Positions 8,706 through 21,003 of a DNA stretch of 64,000 nt are shown one piece after another. The stretch is taken from positions 776,686 to 840,685 of the forward strand of contig BAFH01000002.1 in assembly GCA_000296795.1 (NCBI GenBank), in the 5' to 3' direction. Positions within the stretch are counted from its first letter, which is position 1, and every line of letters begins with the position of its first letter. The translations under genes were made by a program, and so were the position numbers. The stretch is from Candidatus Jettenia caeni. GTDB taxonomy: Bacteria > Planctomycetota > Brocadiia > Brocadiales > Brocadiaceae. Under the pieces are notes generated by a model, which did not search any database, had not been told where the DNA came from, and was given only the letters and a program-made list of their open reading frames with translations.

Positions 8706-10095
8706 GTTGCGCATAAACCAGACAAAAATTGTGCTAACCAGCCATAGATAAGGGAAAGATGCCAGTCATGGCTGAGAGAGCCTGAAAAATCTTGTTCTTA
8801 ACGATTCTATTGCCGTGAAATTTTGTTAAGTCATGCTTCAGTTCGTACAAAAATACTGCTTGGGAAGACTGACTTACCTGTTTTTTCGCTTCAGCAATTG
8901 AAAATTTTGGATACAGAGACTTCAGAATGTTATATGCCAGAATCACCAAAAGAATATGGTTCATATAAGCTTCAAAATCTCTGCAATGATACGAGCCAAA
9001 ATGCAGATACTGTTTGAGTTCCTTAAAGAGAATCTCTATTCTCCATCGCAAGAGATAGGCATAACAGATTGCTCTGAGAGAAAGTCTTTTACCAACACCT
9101 ATAAGGGCAAGGGTTTGACGATCACGCTGAGAGAGCACTACGGTGGCAGGGCCAACCTTTGATACTTCAGCGCTGATTGACATAACTTTTAAAGTATTTT
9201 TTCGTCCATTACAAGAAATGGATATCTTTTTAAGGGCTGGTAAGTATTCTTTCTTAAAATCAGCAGTATGCCGGGTGTATCCCTTGATGGTAATCTTTCG
9301 ATTGGAGTCTAAAGAACTGACAAATGACCATTGGGGATGAGTGGTAATTTCTGATACGATAAAGTGCGCTACAAAGGCAGAGTCGGCAACCACGATGACA
9401 TGGGTTTCTAACGGAAGAGAGACCTCCTGTAAGATCTCTACGGCTAATTGGTTTTGGGTCTTAAACTCTTGGTTGGTTCTTCTACAAAATGCTTTGGTAA
9501 GATAGGGTTTTACGGCTATAATCCATGATGAATTGTCTTCACAGATAAGCAGGGCAAAGACAAAACAGTGGCCAATAATGAATCCACGGGAAGTCTTGAA
9601 CTTCTGAAGATTGCAGAGCTTTTTCCCTCTTTTGGCCTTCATTGTAGAATCGATAATCAGATGTGCCTTTTTCCCAATTCTTCCGGAGAGTTCTTTGGGA
9701 AGCATTTTCTGAGAGAGATTATCTAAGAATAGATTGTTCTTCATGTGTCTGGATACTTGTGCTTTATGTCGTTTGAGATATTGGGCAACTAAGCTGATAC
9801 TGAAATGACCCCAATAAGTCATTAGTGTCCACAGATAAACAGCAATAAGTTTTTCCTGAACGGATTTAGGGGTACGGTGAAACAGCATCTGTGAAAGCAA
9901 AGGGATTGAGAATGGTTTCTTCATGGTGGCTTCTCCTTATGAAAAATACTTGAACTATTCTTTCATAAAGAATGCCATACGTTGGGACTGTTCTCAACCC
10001 TTATTTTTCAGGCTTTTTCAGCCATACGGTCCTTAATTTCCTGGTATTTGGCTACTCTTGGACAAATTTATCCTATTTCTGCGCAACTTATGTGT
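8698..10095. mobile_element. IS4/IS701-like insertion sequence, intact
   Basis: The ends are perfect 16-bp inverted repeats, ACACATAAGTTGCGCA at 8698-8713 and its complement at 10080-10095. They are flanked by a 4-bp direct repeat GATT (8694-8697 and 10096-10099). The length is 1398 bp with one transposase gene on the minus strand. The 4-bp duplication and size suit the IS701 group of the IS4 superfamily. The insertion sits exactly at the end of the phosphatase gene. Confidence 0.88.
8734..9924 (-). CDS. IS4-superfamily DDE transposase
   Basis: This 396-residue transposase has the first catalytic Asp in LIIDSTMKAKRG, the second in VVADSAFV, and the Glu within a perfect Y-(2)-R-(3)-E-(6)-K signature (YLLRWRIEILFKELK) typical of IS4-type enzymes. 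The frame is open over the full length and the inverted repeats are intact, so the element may be active. It is transcribed against the phosphatase gene. Confidence 0.92.
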   Translation of the reverse strand: MKKPFSIPLLSQMLFHRTPKSVQEKLIAVYLWTLMTYWGHFSISLVAQYLKRHKAQVSRHMKNNLFLDNLSQKMLPKELSGRIGKKAHLIIDSTMKAKRGKKLCNLQKFKTSRGFIIGHCFVFALLICEDNSSWIIAVKPYLTKAFCRRTNQEFKTQNQLAVEILQEVSLPLETHVIVVADSAFVAHFIVSEITTHPQWSFVSSLDSNRKITIKGYTRHTADFKKEYLPALKKISISCNGRKNTLKVMSISAEVSKVGPATVVLSQRDRQTLALIGVGKRLSLRAICYAYLLRWRIEILFKELKQYLHFGSYHCRDFEAYMNHILLVILAYNILKSLYPKFSIAEAKKQVSQSSQAVFLYELKHDLTKFHGNRIVKNKIFQALSAMTGIFPLSMAG

Positions 10096-10406
10096 GATTA
10101 AAAACATGTTTAGCCCCATGGTATTGGGTTGCGCTTTCAGATCGGGTCAGATGAAAAGCAGAAAAAAGTCCTTAAACCCCGAAGGGGCATATGCATTATA
10201 GTATGCAAGAGATGAAACCGAACAGGATATGGAGAGAGTCAAGACTTTGCTATATGCAAGTGTATGGGATGTACGGAACTCTTAACCACGTCATTGCGAG
10301 GATTTTTTCCAAAGCAATCTCATAAACTATCGTAGAGATCCTTCTACCTTGCATGGGAAGTATAAAAGTCCCCTCTCGGGAGGGAATTGAGGGGTGGGTA
10401 AAAAGC

Positions 10407-10429
10407 CGTTGGGTTTTGTCTTTTAAAAC
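10407..10429. repeat. 23-base repeat shared with 61282-61304
   Basis: The string cgttgggttttgtcttttaa, plus aac, occurs identically at both places. At 61282 it continues into a hairpin; here the second arm is only partly kept. Confidence 0.55.
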
Positions 10430-10450
10430 CTGATATAACGTAAAGAGGAA

Positions 10451-10486
10451 AAGAATAACAATGGAGCATTTCTCCTTAAGTTATCT
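10451..10486 (-). repeat. 3'-end hairpin repeat, diverged copy
   Basis: Read on the minus strand it begins agataacttaaggagaaatg, matching the copies after the histidine kinase gene and after the GT2 gene with several differences. It lies 77 bp after the stop of the GGDEF-domain gene, in the same relative orientation as the others. Confidence 0.5.
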
Positions 10487-10563
10487 ATAGGTAGTCTTTC
10501 GTTAGGTAAGGATATGTTCGGTTTCATACAAAGGGTACTGGTACTATAGGCCATGGTCAAAGC

Positions 10564-12060
10564 TTAATAAGGACCTGCAACCCGATTCCTGCCACCTTCT
10601 TTAGCCTGGTAGAGTGCTTTGTTTGCAAGCTTTATGAGGGTTTCTTGTTCCGTGCCATGCTCCGGGAAAGATGCAATCCCGATACTTACCGTTAACTTAA
10701 TGGTTTGTCCCGGTACGATATCGTCAAAATCGGTATATTCAATAATCCGGCGAATTTCATCCGCCTTTACCAGCGCCCTTGTTATAAACAATGTAGGCAT
10801 GATAATGGCGATTTCTTCATGATCGTATCTGGCAATAATATCTGATTTGTTTACGAAATCACTGATAATCCTTGTCATTTGTTGCAATATACGGTCCCCT
10901 GCTCCTTCTCCATAAGTATCATGTAAATTCTTAAAGTGGTCCGGGTCTAAAATGAGAAGGCTTAAATGTTCATTACGTCTCTTTGCCAGAAATATCTGCT
11001 TACTCAGTATCTCATTAAAGAATCTTTTATTATATACCCCTGTGAGCTCGTCGGTTATATTTGTATGTTTGGCAATATCCAGAAGTTCAAGCCTGTGTAA
11101 AGCCAATGCTGTCAGTCCAACATAGTTTGACATAAGCCTGCGTATTTTTTCGTCATTCCAGCAAGCAATCTCCTTTTTTATCATCACAACCATTCCAAAC
11201 AGAATTCCTCCGGCTATCAGAGGAAGGCATATATATCCACCCCTTTCAATTTTATAAAGAATGCATTTACAGGATAAGTCCTTGTTGGTATTCATTACGA
11301 TACATTCCCGGCGCGTTTTTATTACATTGCACAACAAAGGGTCAAGGATAACCTCATTTTTTATAAACTCACTTACTGGCATGGAAGGTTCTATAAGGGG
11401 TACGTAAAGCATGTTTCTCTCCCTGTCCAGCATTATTATTGCCATAATATCCGGGTTAAAATGTTCCTGTATAGCCGAACTCATGTGCCTCAGTAACGTT
11501 TCTTCGTGCACCTCGTCGTTCATAATAGTAGAATAAGACATGAGATTCTCTAACTCCTTAATGTGCTTATTCCTCTCGTCCTCTGCCCGTTTACGTTCTG
11601 TGATGTCTTCCTTAACGGCGATGAAATGGGTGATGTCGCCTTTATGGTTTCTTACCCCTGAGATAGAGGCGTACTCCCAATAGCAACCGCCGTCCTTTCT
11701 CTTGTTACAGAACTCCCCCCGCCATTCTCCTCCGGAGGTAATCGTTTCCCATAACTGACGGTATTCTTCCGATGGTATCGTATCGGATTTTAAGATGCGT
11801 GGGTTTTTCCCCAGGACTTCTTCAGGGGTGTAGCCTGTTACCTGAGTAAACTTGGGGTTGACATATTCAATACTGCCCTTACTATTGGTAATCATAACCG
11901 CGCTTGGGCTTTGCTCTATGGCATGGGATAATTTACGAAGCTCATCCTCCATCTGGATGTCGTCGGAAGCTTTTCTATGAGATTCTTCGTCACTCTTTGT
12001 TAGACCCGCTTCTGTAGGAAGGATTGTATGTTTTTCCGGCAATTCATTATCTCTATTCAA
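10564..12060 (-). CDS. PAS-GAF-GGDEF protein with degenerate active site
   Basis: This 498-residue cytoplasmic signalling protein has a PAS domain with its PAC part (about 40-160, ending VKEDITERKRAE), a GAF-like domain (about 165-325) and a C-terminal GGDEF domain (about 330-498). The GGDEF signature is replaced: the usual RYGGDEF position reads ARYDHEEI near residue 413. The upstream metal-site string LDPDHFK and the surrounding fold are kept. Both glycines that hold GTP are gone, so cyclic di-GMP synthesis is unlikely, and the domain may act as a GTP or partner sensor. There are no transmembrane segments. Confidence 0.88.
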   Translation of the reverse strand: MNRDNELPEKHTILPTEAGLTKSDEESHRKASDDIQMEDELRKLSHAIEQSPSAVMITNSKGSIEYVNPKFTQVTGYTPEEVLGKNPRILKSDTIPSEEYRQLWETITSGGEWRGEFCNKRKDGGCYWEYASISGVRNHKGDITHFIAVKEDITERKRAEDERNKHIKELENLMSYSTIMNDEVHEETLLRHMSSAIQEHFNPDIMAIIMLDRERNMLYVPLIEPSMPVSEFIKNEVILDPLLCNVIKTRRECIVMNTNKDLSCKCILYKIERGGYICLPLIAGGILFGMVVMIKKEIACWNDEKIRRLMSNYVGLTALALHRLELLDIAKHTNITDELTGVYNKRFFNEILSKQIFLAKRRNEHLSLLILDPDHFKNLHDTYGEGAGDRILQQMTRIISDFVNKSDIIARYDHEEIAIIMPTLFITRALVKADEIRRIIEYTDFDDIVPGQTIKLTVSIGIASFPEHGTEQETLIKLANKALYQAKEGGRNRVAGPY

Positions 12061-12245
12061 ATTTTTTTCCCATTCTTTTTTTGTATTATCGAATTTCTGA
12101 GATTAATCACTCTTCTGCACTGATCCATAGATTTCTTTCTCTTTATTACCTAATAATAGTATATTACAATTTTCTGTAGAATTTAAAAGCGAAAAACCAT
12201 CTGTTTTCAAGGACATCCAGGCGGATAGGTGTAAACACAGCCATA

Positions 12246-13241
12246 CTACTGACATTTGACAGGAATGTTGTAAAGATACTTGTGAATCATTTCTGGATGA
12301 AAGACCATATGATCAGGACGGTCATAATGCCATTGGTCTCCGTCAGGGACGTGATAATCCAGATAAGGCCATTTACGAAAGGGATCTACCCCCAACGCCT
12401 CGATAAGTTTCCTATTACTCATAGTAACGTTACCTGCCCGGGGGGGCATTGGCCCTGCCTCTTTACGCATGCACCCTTTCAATAGATGGGGGGCGTAACC
12501 TCCTACCTTATTTACGATCTGCCCTATCTGGTAAAGACTGAGGTGCCGATGTGAGCCAAGATGATAAATACCCCGTATCTTTTCCCCCAGGGTAAGTTCT
12601 ACAATCTTATTGAAGTCCTCGCAGTAGAAAGGCGATCTCAATTCATCGAAGTATAGTGTGGCCGGATTATTTTTTTTAAAGCGGGATAATATCCAGTCAA
12701 TGGCGCCCGCATGTCCATTTACGCTGATTCCCATGGGGAGCGATATGCGAAAAATTGCTGCAGAAGGATAGCGGAGCATAATAATTTCTTCCGCCAAAGC
12801 CATAGTCTTGCCATACATAGTAACGGGAGATAGTGGGCTTTCTTCTGTATACAGGCCCGACGGTTTTCCCGGAAACACGAGATCTGTAGAAAGGTGAATG
12901 AGCCTGATCTCCTGGTCTCCCATCATTTCAAGCACATTCAGAACCGATTGCACATTCACACGATAGGCTAGCACAGAGTTCATCTCGCAGGACTTCAAGG
13001 CGCATGACCCTGCCCCATTCAGAACAGACTTGAAATTCTTCTGCTTCATTAACCTTACCAGTCCTTTGCGGTCTTCTATATCTAAAGGAATAATACCCTC
13101 ATCACGTAATGGCCAGTAACGAACAGGGCGGATGGCTGTAACGTGTTTTGGGTATTTTGCATGGAGATATTTAAAGACGCTGTAGCCGGGTACGCCTGTT
13201 ACACCGGTAATTAAAAGAGGCAAGAAAAATGGTAAAGACAT
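12246..13241 (-). CDS. RmlD-like NAD-dependent sugar reductase/epimerase
   Basis: This 331-residue extended short-chain dehydrogenase has the Rossmann nucleotide motif TGVTGVPGY near the N-terminus and the catalytic YGKTMALAE (YxxxK) in mid-protein, with the serine side in HLSTDLVFPG. The last string is typical of dTDP-4-dehydrorhamnose reductases and related sugar-nucleotide epimerases. It is the last gene of the minus-strand run that starts at dnaA, 80 bp after the AMP-ligase gene. The exact sugar substrate is not evident, and no rmlABC partners are next to it. Confidence 0.75.
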   Translation of the reverse strand: MSLPFFLPLLITGVTGVPGYSVFKYLHAKYPKHVTAIRPVRYWPLRDEGIIPLDIEDRKGLVRLMKQKNFKSVLNGAGSCALKSCEMNSVLAYRVNVQSVLNVLEMMGDQEIRLIHLSTDLVFPGKPSGLYTEESPLSPVTMYGKTMALAEEIIMLRYPSAAIFRISLPMGISVNGHAGAIDWILSRFKKNNPATLYFDELRSPFYCEDFNKIVELTLGEKIRGIYHLGSHRHLSLYQIGQIVNKVGGYAPHLLKGCMRKEAGPMPPRAGNVTMSNRKLIEALGVDPFRKWPYLDYHVPDGDQWHYDRPDHMVFHPEMIHKYLYNIPVKCQ

Positions 13242-13321
13242 AGTAACGGTAGGTTGGACTCGGTATGTTTAAAGATAGATGTAAAAAATTTTTTCTCAGA
13301 AAACGGGGACGAGCAAAAAAT

Positions 13322-14773
13322 TTATTGCCTCAGAACCCTTTTTAATATCTTACCTGTGGGACTATGTGGCAGCTCTTTAAGAAATTCAAAATATTTAGGA
13401 ACTTTATAGTTTGGTAATCGTTGCATACAATGGTCTCTGATTTCCTCCTCGCTGCACATCGCATGCTCATGCAATACTATGCAGGCCTTGGGAACTTCAC
13501 CCCGGACTTTATCAGGCACACCAACAACAGCAACCTCAAATACCTTTTCGTGTTCACCGATAACCTGTTCAATTTCCCGAGGAGATACATTCTCTCCGCT
13601 GATAATAATCAGGTCTTTTTTTCTGCCGGTAATCCATAAAAATCCTTCTGTATCTACTTTGCCATAATCTCCTGTTTTAAGCCAATTGTCGGATGTGATT
13701 GTTTTTTCGGTTTCGTTTGGGAGTTTATAATATCCCTTCATGATATTCGGTCCCTTCACCCAAATTTCACCTTCTTTATTTGCTGGCAGACATTGTCCAC
13801 TTTCACCTGCGATTTTCACTTCAAGGTTATCCAATGGAGCGCCAATGCTATTTGGCTTATACTTTTCAGGGGTATTTACAGAGACAACGGCTGTTGCTTC
13901 TGTTAGTCCATATCCTTCCATTAACCGGACAGGAAATGCCTTATTAAATGCTGCCAGTATCTCTCCGGGTAAATGCTCTCCTCCTGATGTACAAAGTCTT
14001 AAAGAGCTTACATTATGTTTTGTTGACGTCACGGCTCGCACGAGCATCCTATACATGGATGGAATAGCGCTTATACAGGTAATCTTATATTTCTCAATCA
14101 CTTCAAGAACTTTCGGCCCTGAAAACCGTTCAAGATAAACTACTGTTGCGCCCACACAGGTTGGTAATATCAATGTAGTAGTCAATGCGTAGGTATGAAA
14201 AAGCGGAAGTATACCTAATAGTATATCCTTATCCGTGAATTTAAATGCATGTATACAGCCATCAAGGTTACTCAGGAAATTTTTATGTGTTAACATAACC
14301 CCTTTTGGATTGGCATCAGTACCCGATGTATATAATATGGCAGCCAAATCCTCTGCATCTCCACGTTTTATTTTTTCTTCTCCTATCAATGCATGAGGAA
14401 TTTTTTCTTCACAAGAAAAGATACGTCTTATGTGATTTCCCAGGAGTGGTTTAAACAGACTATTGGTGAAGACAGTTTCTATACCCGCATTCTGGCTTAC
14501 AAATAATAGCTGGGATGATGAAAGCAGGTAATTTAAAGGAACCGGGGTCTTTCCTGCCATCAAGATTCCATAGAACGTTGTTACAAATCTTTTACCAGCA
14601 GGAAGAAGAATTCCGATAGTATTGCCTGTATCTTCTGCTAATAATTGCGCCGCAATCTCTCTGGCCTCCTGATAAATAGTATCATATGTAGCAGACCCAG
14701 TTTGATCAATAACGGCTGTTGCCCCGGCGTGTTTTTTACAGGTATTAAGAAAGGTTTCGACGAGTGTTATCAA
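13322..14773 (-). CDS. AMP-dependent acyl-CoA ligase
   Basis: This 483-residue member of the ANL superfamily activates a carboxylic acid as an acyl-adenylate. The P-loop-like motif is ILYTSGTDANPKGVMLTH, followed by EGYGLTEATA, the TGDYGKVD hinge-Asp motif and the C-terminal catalytic lysine in PTGKILKR. The arrangement fits a medium- or long-chain fatty acid-CoA/ACP ligase. At 483 residues it is at the short end. It lies 35 bp after the DksA-like gene in the same direction. Anammox bacteria make ladderane lipids, but nothing here ties this ligase to that pathway. Confidence 0.85.
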   Translation of the reverse strand: MITLVETFLNTCKKHAGATAVIDQTGSATYDTIYQEAREIAAQLLAEDTGNTIGILLPAGKRFVTTFYGILMAGKTPVPLNYLLSSSQLLFVSQNAGIETVFTNSLFKPLLGNHIRRIFSCEEKIPHALIGEEKIKRGDAEDLAAILYTSGTDANPKGVMLTHKNFLSNLDGCIHAFKFTDKDILLGILPLFHTYALTTTLILPTCVGATVVYLERFSGPKVLEVIEKYKITCISAIPSMYRMLVRAVTSTKHNVSSLRLCTSGGEHLPGEILAAFNKAFPVRLMEGYGLTEATAVVSVNTPEKYKPNSIGAPLDNLEVKIAGESGQCLPANKEGEIWVKGPNIMKGYYKLPNETEKTITSDNWLKTGDYGKVDTEGFLWITGRKKDLIIISGENVSPREIEQVIGEHEKVFEVAVVGVPDKVRGEVPKACIVLHEHAMCSEEEIRDHCMQRLPNYKVPKYFEFLKELPHSPTGKILKRVLRQ

Positions 14774-14808
14774 TCTGGCGTCCTTGTATATTTTCCACCT
14801 TTCGGATA

Positions 14809-15297
14809 TTAATTTTTGTTATCATCATATTCAAATTCCATGATTTTATTTCCCAGCTTTCTCTTATCGATATCGTCTAATTCACTGGTTTCAGAACTTC
14901 CCATATTTTCTTCCCATTCGTACTTAACCTGCGTTGTTTTCTCATTATAATATTCCCTCTCCTCTTCCTCTTTACAGCTTACGCAAAGGGTTGCGAACGG
15001 AATAGCTTTTAAACGCGCTTTCTTTATCGGCTGACCGCACTGTTCACATACTCCATAATGACCTGCTCTGATTCGGGCAAGGGCATCTTCAATCTGTTTC
15101 AACTCTCTAACATCTTCCACCGCAACCAGCATTTCCAGATCGCCATTGAGAACACTAGAAGCAATTTCCGCAATATCCGTTAATTTTCCATTATTTGCAT
15201 CCCGATACTTCTTGAAACGCTCTTCAACTTCCCGTAATAAAATATTCTTTTTGTTCAAAAGAATATTTTCCATTTGTTTTAATTCTTTCTTTTGCAT
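14809..15297 (-). CDS. TraR/DksA-type zinc finger protein
   Basis: This 162-residue protein has a helical N-terminal half and a four-cysteine zinc finger, Cys84-x2-Cys87 (CEQC) and Cys105-x2-Cys108 (CVSC), the TraR/DksA C4 type. Such proteins bind RNA polymerase through the secondary channel and tune stringent-response promoters. The tip acidic pair of true DksA is not clearly recognisable, and the C-terminal extension is acidic, so the exact role is open. It lies between gyrB and the AMP-ligase gene, 29 and 35 bp apart, and is probably cotranscribed with them. Confidence 0.82.
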   Translation of the reverse strand: MQKKELKQMENILLNKKNILLREVEERFKKYRDANNGKLTDIAEIASSVLNGDLEMLVAVEDVRELKQIEDALARIRAGHYGVCEQCGQPIKKARLKAIPFATLCVSCKEEEEREYYNEKTTQVKYEWEENMGSSETSELDDIDKRKLGNKIMEFEYDDNKN

Positions 15298-15326
15298 GAA
15301 ATCACTGTAACTCCCATTATAAGAGA

Positions 15327-18114
<2,788 letters not shown>

Positions 18115-18128
18115 ATAAGATCTCCCGG

Positions 18129-19229
18129 CTACTTTAACTCAACGGGCATAATAACATTTAACTGCTCATAGCCAGTCTTAAATATTGCAGCATCACTCGC
18201 GTTTTTTAATTCCATAGTAACTACATCATTATCAGAAACCTTTAAGACATCTAAAACATAATCAGGATTGAAACTTATCTCTAACTCTGGTCCGTCATAG
18301 CTAGCAGCAATCTCTAGTTCAGTTTCTCCAATATCCATAGCCTTTGACAGGAGTATTAACTTATCTTTCCGGTAAACAAATTTCACAACACGGTACCCCT
18401 CACTTGTCATAAACGATGCCATTCTTACGGTAGATAGTAATTCATCTCTATTTATTTCAACCCTCTTATCATTCTCTTTAGGAATAACTTCTTCGTACTT
18501 TGGATATTGACCATCTATCAGTTGAGATATTACCTCACCGCTTTCACCTTTAAATCTTATCTGCGACTCGCCTATCCCAACCTTTAAAGCCCCTTTACAT
18601 TCTGACGTGAAACGCTGTAAAAATGTCAGACATTTCACGGTAACTATCCCCTCCATCGGGATTCCATCAGGATTGCTCACTTTACGTTTTACTGTAGACA
18701 ACCTATTTCCATCTGCTGCAGCCATAGTAATATCATCTTTACCTATTCTGATAAAAATACCACAAAGGGTGCTTCTTGCCCTTACCGTTGACACTGCATG
18801 AGCAACCTTTCCTACCATATCAGCAAAAACTTCACCATCTATCTCAATAAAACCCTTAATATCATTTGCGTAAATTTCAGGAAATTGCCCAAAATCTTCT
18901 CCTACTACCTTAAAATATCCACCCTTTGATTTTATTGTACAGTTACTCCCTTCTACCACTATGGATATCTCATCATTACCAGACCATTCTCTGAGAATAT
19001 TATTAACACGGACCGCTGGCAAAACGATACCGCCCTCACCTGTATAATCTTTTACCGGCAATGTGTATCTGACCAACACCTCCAGATCGGTCGATGTCAA
19101 TTCCGCTTTCCCATCCCTAACCTCTAATCTCACTCCCTGCAACACATTTTTTACAGTTGAAGACGGAACTATACTGGTTACCAGATTAAAACCCCTGTAT
19201 AAATCAACACCAACAAAATTTAAATTCAT
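18129..19229 (-). CDS. dnaN: DNA polymerase III sliding clamp
   Basis: This 366-residue protein is a full-length beta clamp with three repeated domains; it encircles DNA and holds the polymerase. The N-terminus (MNLNFVGVDLYRGFNLVTSI) is typical apart from a weakly conserved first strand. The C-terminus ends QLNVIMPVELK, matching the family's terminal MPVR/MPMRL-type motif. It lies 223 bp downstream of dnaA and directly upstream of dciA. Confidence 0.95.
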   Translation of the reverse strand: MNLNFVGVDLYRGFNLVTSIVPSSTVKNVLQGVRLEVRDGKAELTSTDLEVLVRYTLPVKDYTGEGGIVLPAVRVNNILREWSGNDEISIVVEGSNCTIKSKGGYFKVVGEDFGQFPEIYANDIKGFIEIDGEVFADMVGKVAHAVSTVRARSTLCGIFIRIGKDDITMAAADGNRLSTVKRKVSNPDGIPMEGIVTVKCLTFLQRFTSECKGALKVGIGESQIRFKGESGEVISQLIDGQYPKYEEVIPKENDKRVEINRDELLSTVRMASFMTSEGYRVVKFVYRKDKLILLSKAMDIGETELEIAASYDGPELEISFNPDYVLDVLKVSDNDVVTMELKNASDAAIFKTGYEQLNVIMPVELK

Positions 19230-19452
19230 TTGTCATTCCTATCTTTATATATTAAATAAATTTTTAATCAGTCGTATTACTCTATGAAGATAAACCATAA
19301 TAAAAAGTATAAATGGCTATAACAACTCATGATACGTTAGATAAAACAATGTAAAAAACATGTAGATAGCTATTCTAAAAAATAAGGGATATCTTACCGG
19401 TCTGCCCAAAAGGCCTGTCCATGAACAAAGATATTTTACATAAAATAAACAT
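19230..19452. other. dnaA-dnaN intergenic region
   Basis: This 223-bp AT-rich spacer could hold promoter or origin elements. I see no consensus DnaA box (TTATNCACA) on either strand and no clear terminator. Confidence 0.4.
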
Positions 19453-21003
19453 TCACTTTTGTAATTCACTTTCCAGCTTTTGCAGGATAAAAAGGAGGTT
19501 TTTATCCTTTTTCGACATTTTTACTATCTTCTCGTCTGCATGAATTACCGTTGAATGATCCCTTCCGCCGATATATCCTCCAATCTCCTTTAACGACATA
19601 CTCGTTAGTTTTCTCGATAAATACATTGCTATCTGACGCGGTAACGTAAGATTCCTTGCTCTACACTTAGACTGAAGCTGTGATACACTTACATTAAATC
19701 TATTCGAAACGGCCTTAAGAACAATCTCAATATTAACTGTTTTCTTATCCCCTAATATTTCCCGGGAAATCTTTTTAACCAGATCTAACGTAATACAATT
19801 CTTTGTTATCTTCGATTCCTTGCTAAGTCTCGCTATTGCGCCCTCAAGTTCTCTGATATTACCAGGTATATTTTCCGCAAGATACAGGGCGGATTCATGA
19901 GATAAACTGATACCCCACAAGAACGCCTTTTTTTCAACGATAGCAGTTCGTGTTTCTATAGCCGGATTGTCTATGCCGCACAAAAGCCCCCATTTAAATC
20001 GGGAAACAAGTCTGTCCTCTAAAGAGTTTATAGACTCCGGGGGACAATCGCTCGTAATAACAATCTGCTTTCTCGCATTATAAAGCGCATTAAATGTATG
20101 AAAAAATTCCTCCCTGCATCCCTGGGAATTCTCGAAAAAATGTATATCATCAATTAAGAGCACATCCACGTTCCTGTACAATCTTCTAAACGAGTCCCAG
20201 CTATTCGAACGTATCGTAGAAATGTAATGATTTACAAAATGTTCACAAGACAGGTAAAGCGTCTTTAACGTGCGCTTCGACAGCAACACATTATTTATTG
20301 CATGCAAAAGATGTGTCTTACCGAGACCTGACATCCCATGTATAAAAAGGGGATTATAAGCATGCCCCGGGGATTCGGAGACAGCAATAGCTGCCGCATG
20401 TGCCAACCTGTTACACGATCCTACAACAAAATTCTCAAAACTGTAATACTTATTGAGCGGTATAGCGCAATACTGTTCAGAGACAGCAGCAATTGACAAA
20501 GTAGAATTTTCATTATAAGGAAAGGCTAATGTCCTCCCATAAATTTCATTTTCTGTAGAAAAAATCACTTCTCTCAGGGAATTCAGCACTTTATAGATAG
20601 CGCCTGAAAATAAATCCGTATAATTACTATATAACCACTCCCTGATAAAATCATTCGGCGCAATAAACGTAATACTGTTATCTGTAACAGTATGTATCTT
20701 AAGACAGGAAAACCATATATCAAACTGCTGTGCAGTAACTACCTTCTTTATCTCAGATAACATACTTTTCAGTATGAAATCTTTCTCGATTTCAGAAATA
20801 GTCCCCCCTTTGGCGGATATTTCCAGTGTTATATCAGATTGTTCAAAACTGTTAGGCATGTGTACAAGCAAGAAAGTATAATGAGTAAGAATTACTCTTG
20901 ATTCAATATTGCCTAAATCCTGCAAACAAGCTAAAGTTTCATTATAGGACCAGACAGAAAAGGTAGAATTTCCAGAGGATTTGAGAATTGAAAACAATTT
21001 CAA
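19453..21003 (-). CDS. dnaA: chromosomal replication initiator DnaA
   Basis: DnaA opens the replication origin. The protein shows an N-terminal domain (IWFSCLKIHTVTDNSITFIAP), the AAA+ Walker A GMSGLGKTHLL, Walker B VLLIDDIHFF, and the C-terminal DNA-binding signature GGRDHSTVIHADEKI. The open frame gives 516 residues. The first 48 are unlike DnaA, and the Met at residue 49 (ATG ending at 20859, MPNSFEQSD) is an alternative start, although neither has an obvious ribosome binding site. It begins the run dnaA-dnaN-dciA-gyrB, the classical origin neighbourhood. Confidence 0.95.
   Translation of the reverse strand: MKLFSILKSSGNSTFSVWSYNETLACLQDLGNIESRVILTHYTFLLVHMPNSFEQSDITLEISAKGGTISEIEKDFILKSMLSEIKKVVTAQQFDIWFSCLKIHTVTDNSITFIAPNDFIREWLYSNYTDLFSGAIYKVLNSLREVIFSTENEIYGRTLAFPYNENSTLSIAAVSEQYCAIPLNKYYSFENFVVGSCNRLAHAAAIAVSESPGHAYNPLFIHGMSGLGKTHLLHAINNVLLSKRTLKTLYLSCEHFVNHYISTIRSNSWDSFRRLYRNVDVLLIDDIHFFENSQGCREEFFHTFNALYNARKQIVITSDCPPESINSLEDRLVSRFKWGLLCGIDNPAIETRTAIVEKKAFLWGISLSHESALYLAENIPGNIRELEGAIARLSKESKITKNCITLDLVKKISREILGDKKTVNIEIVLKAVSNRFNVSVSQLQSKCRARNLTLPRQIAMYLSRKLTSMSLKEIGGYIGGRDHSTVIHADEKIVKMSKKDKNLLFILQKLESELQK

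Larger units (their letters stand above)
10096..10563. other. intergenic stretch with several dispersed repeats
   Basis: No gene is supported. The stretch contains half of the TCATTGCGAGG-type element (10289-10322), a G/C-run string near 10370-10395, a 23-base string shared with 61282-61304 (10407-10429) and a copy of the 3'-end hairpin repeat (10451-10486). Confidence 0.55.
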
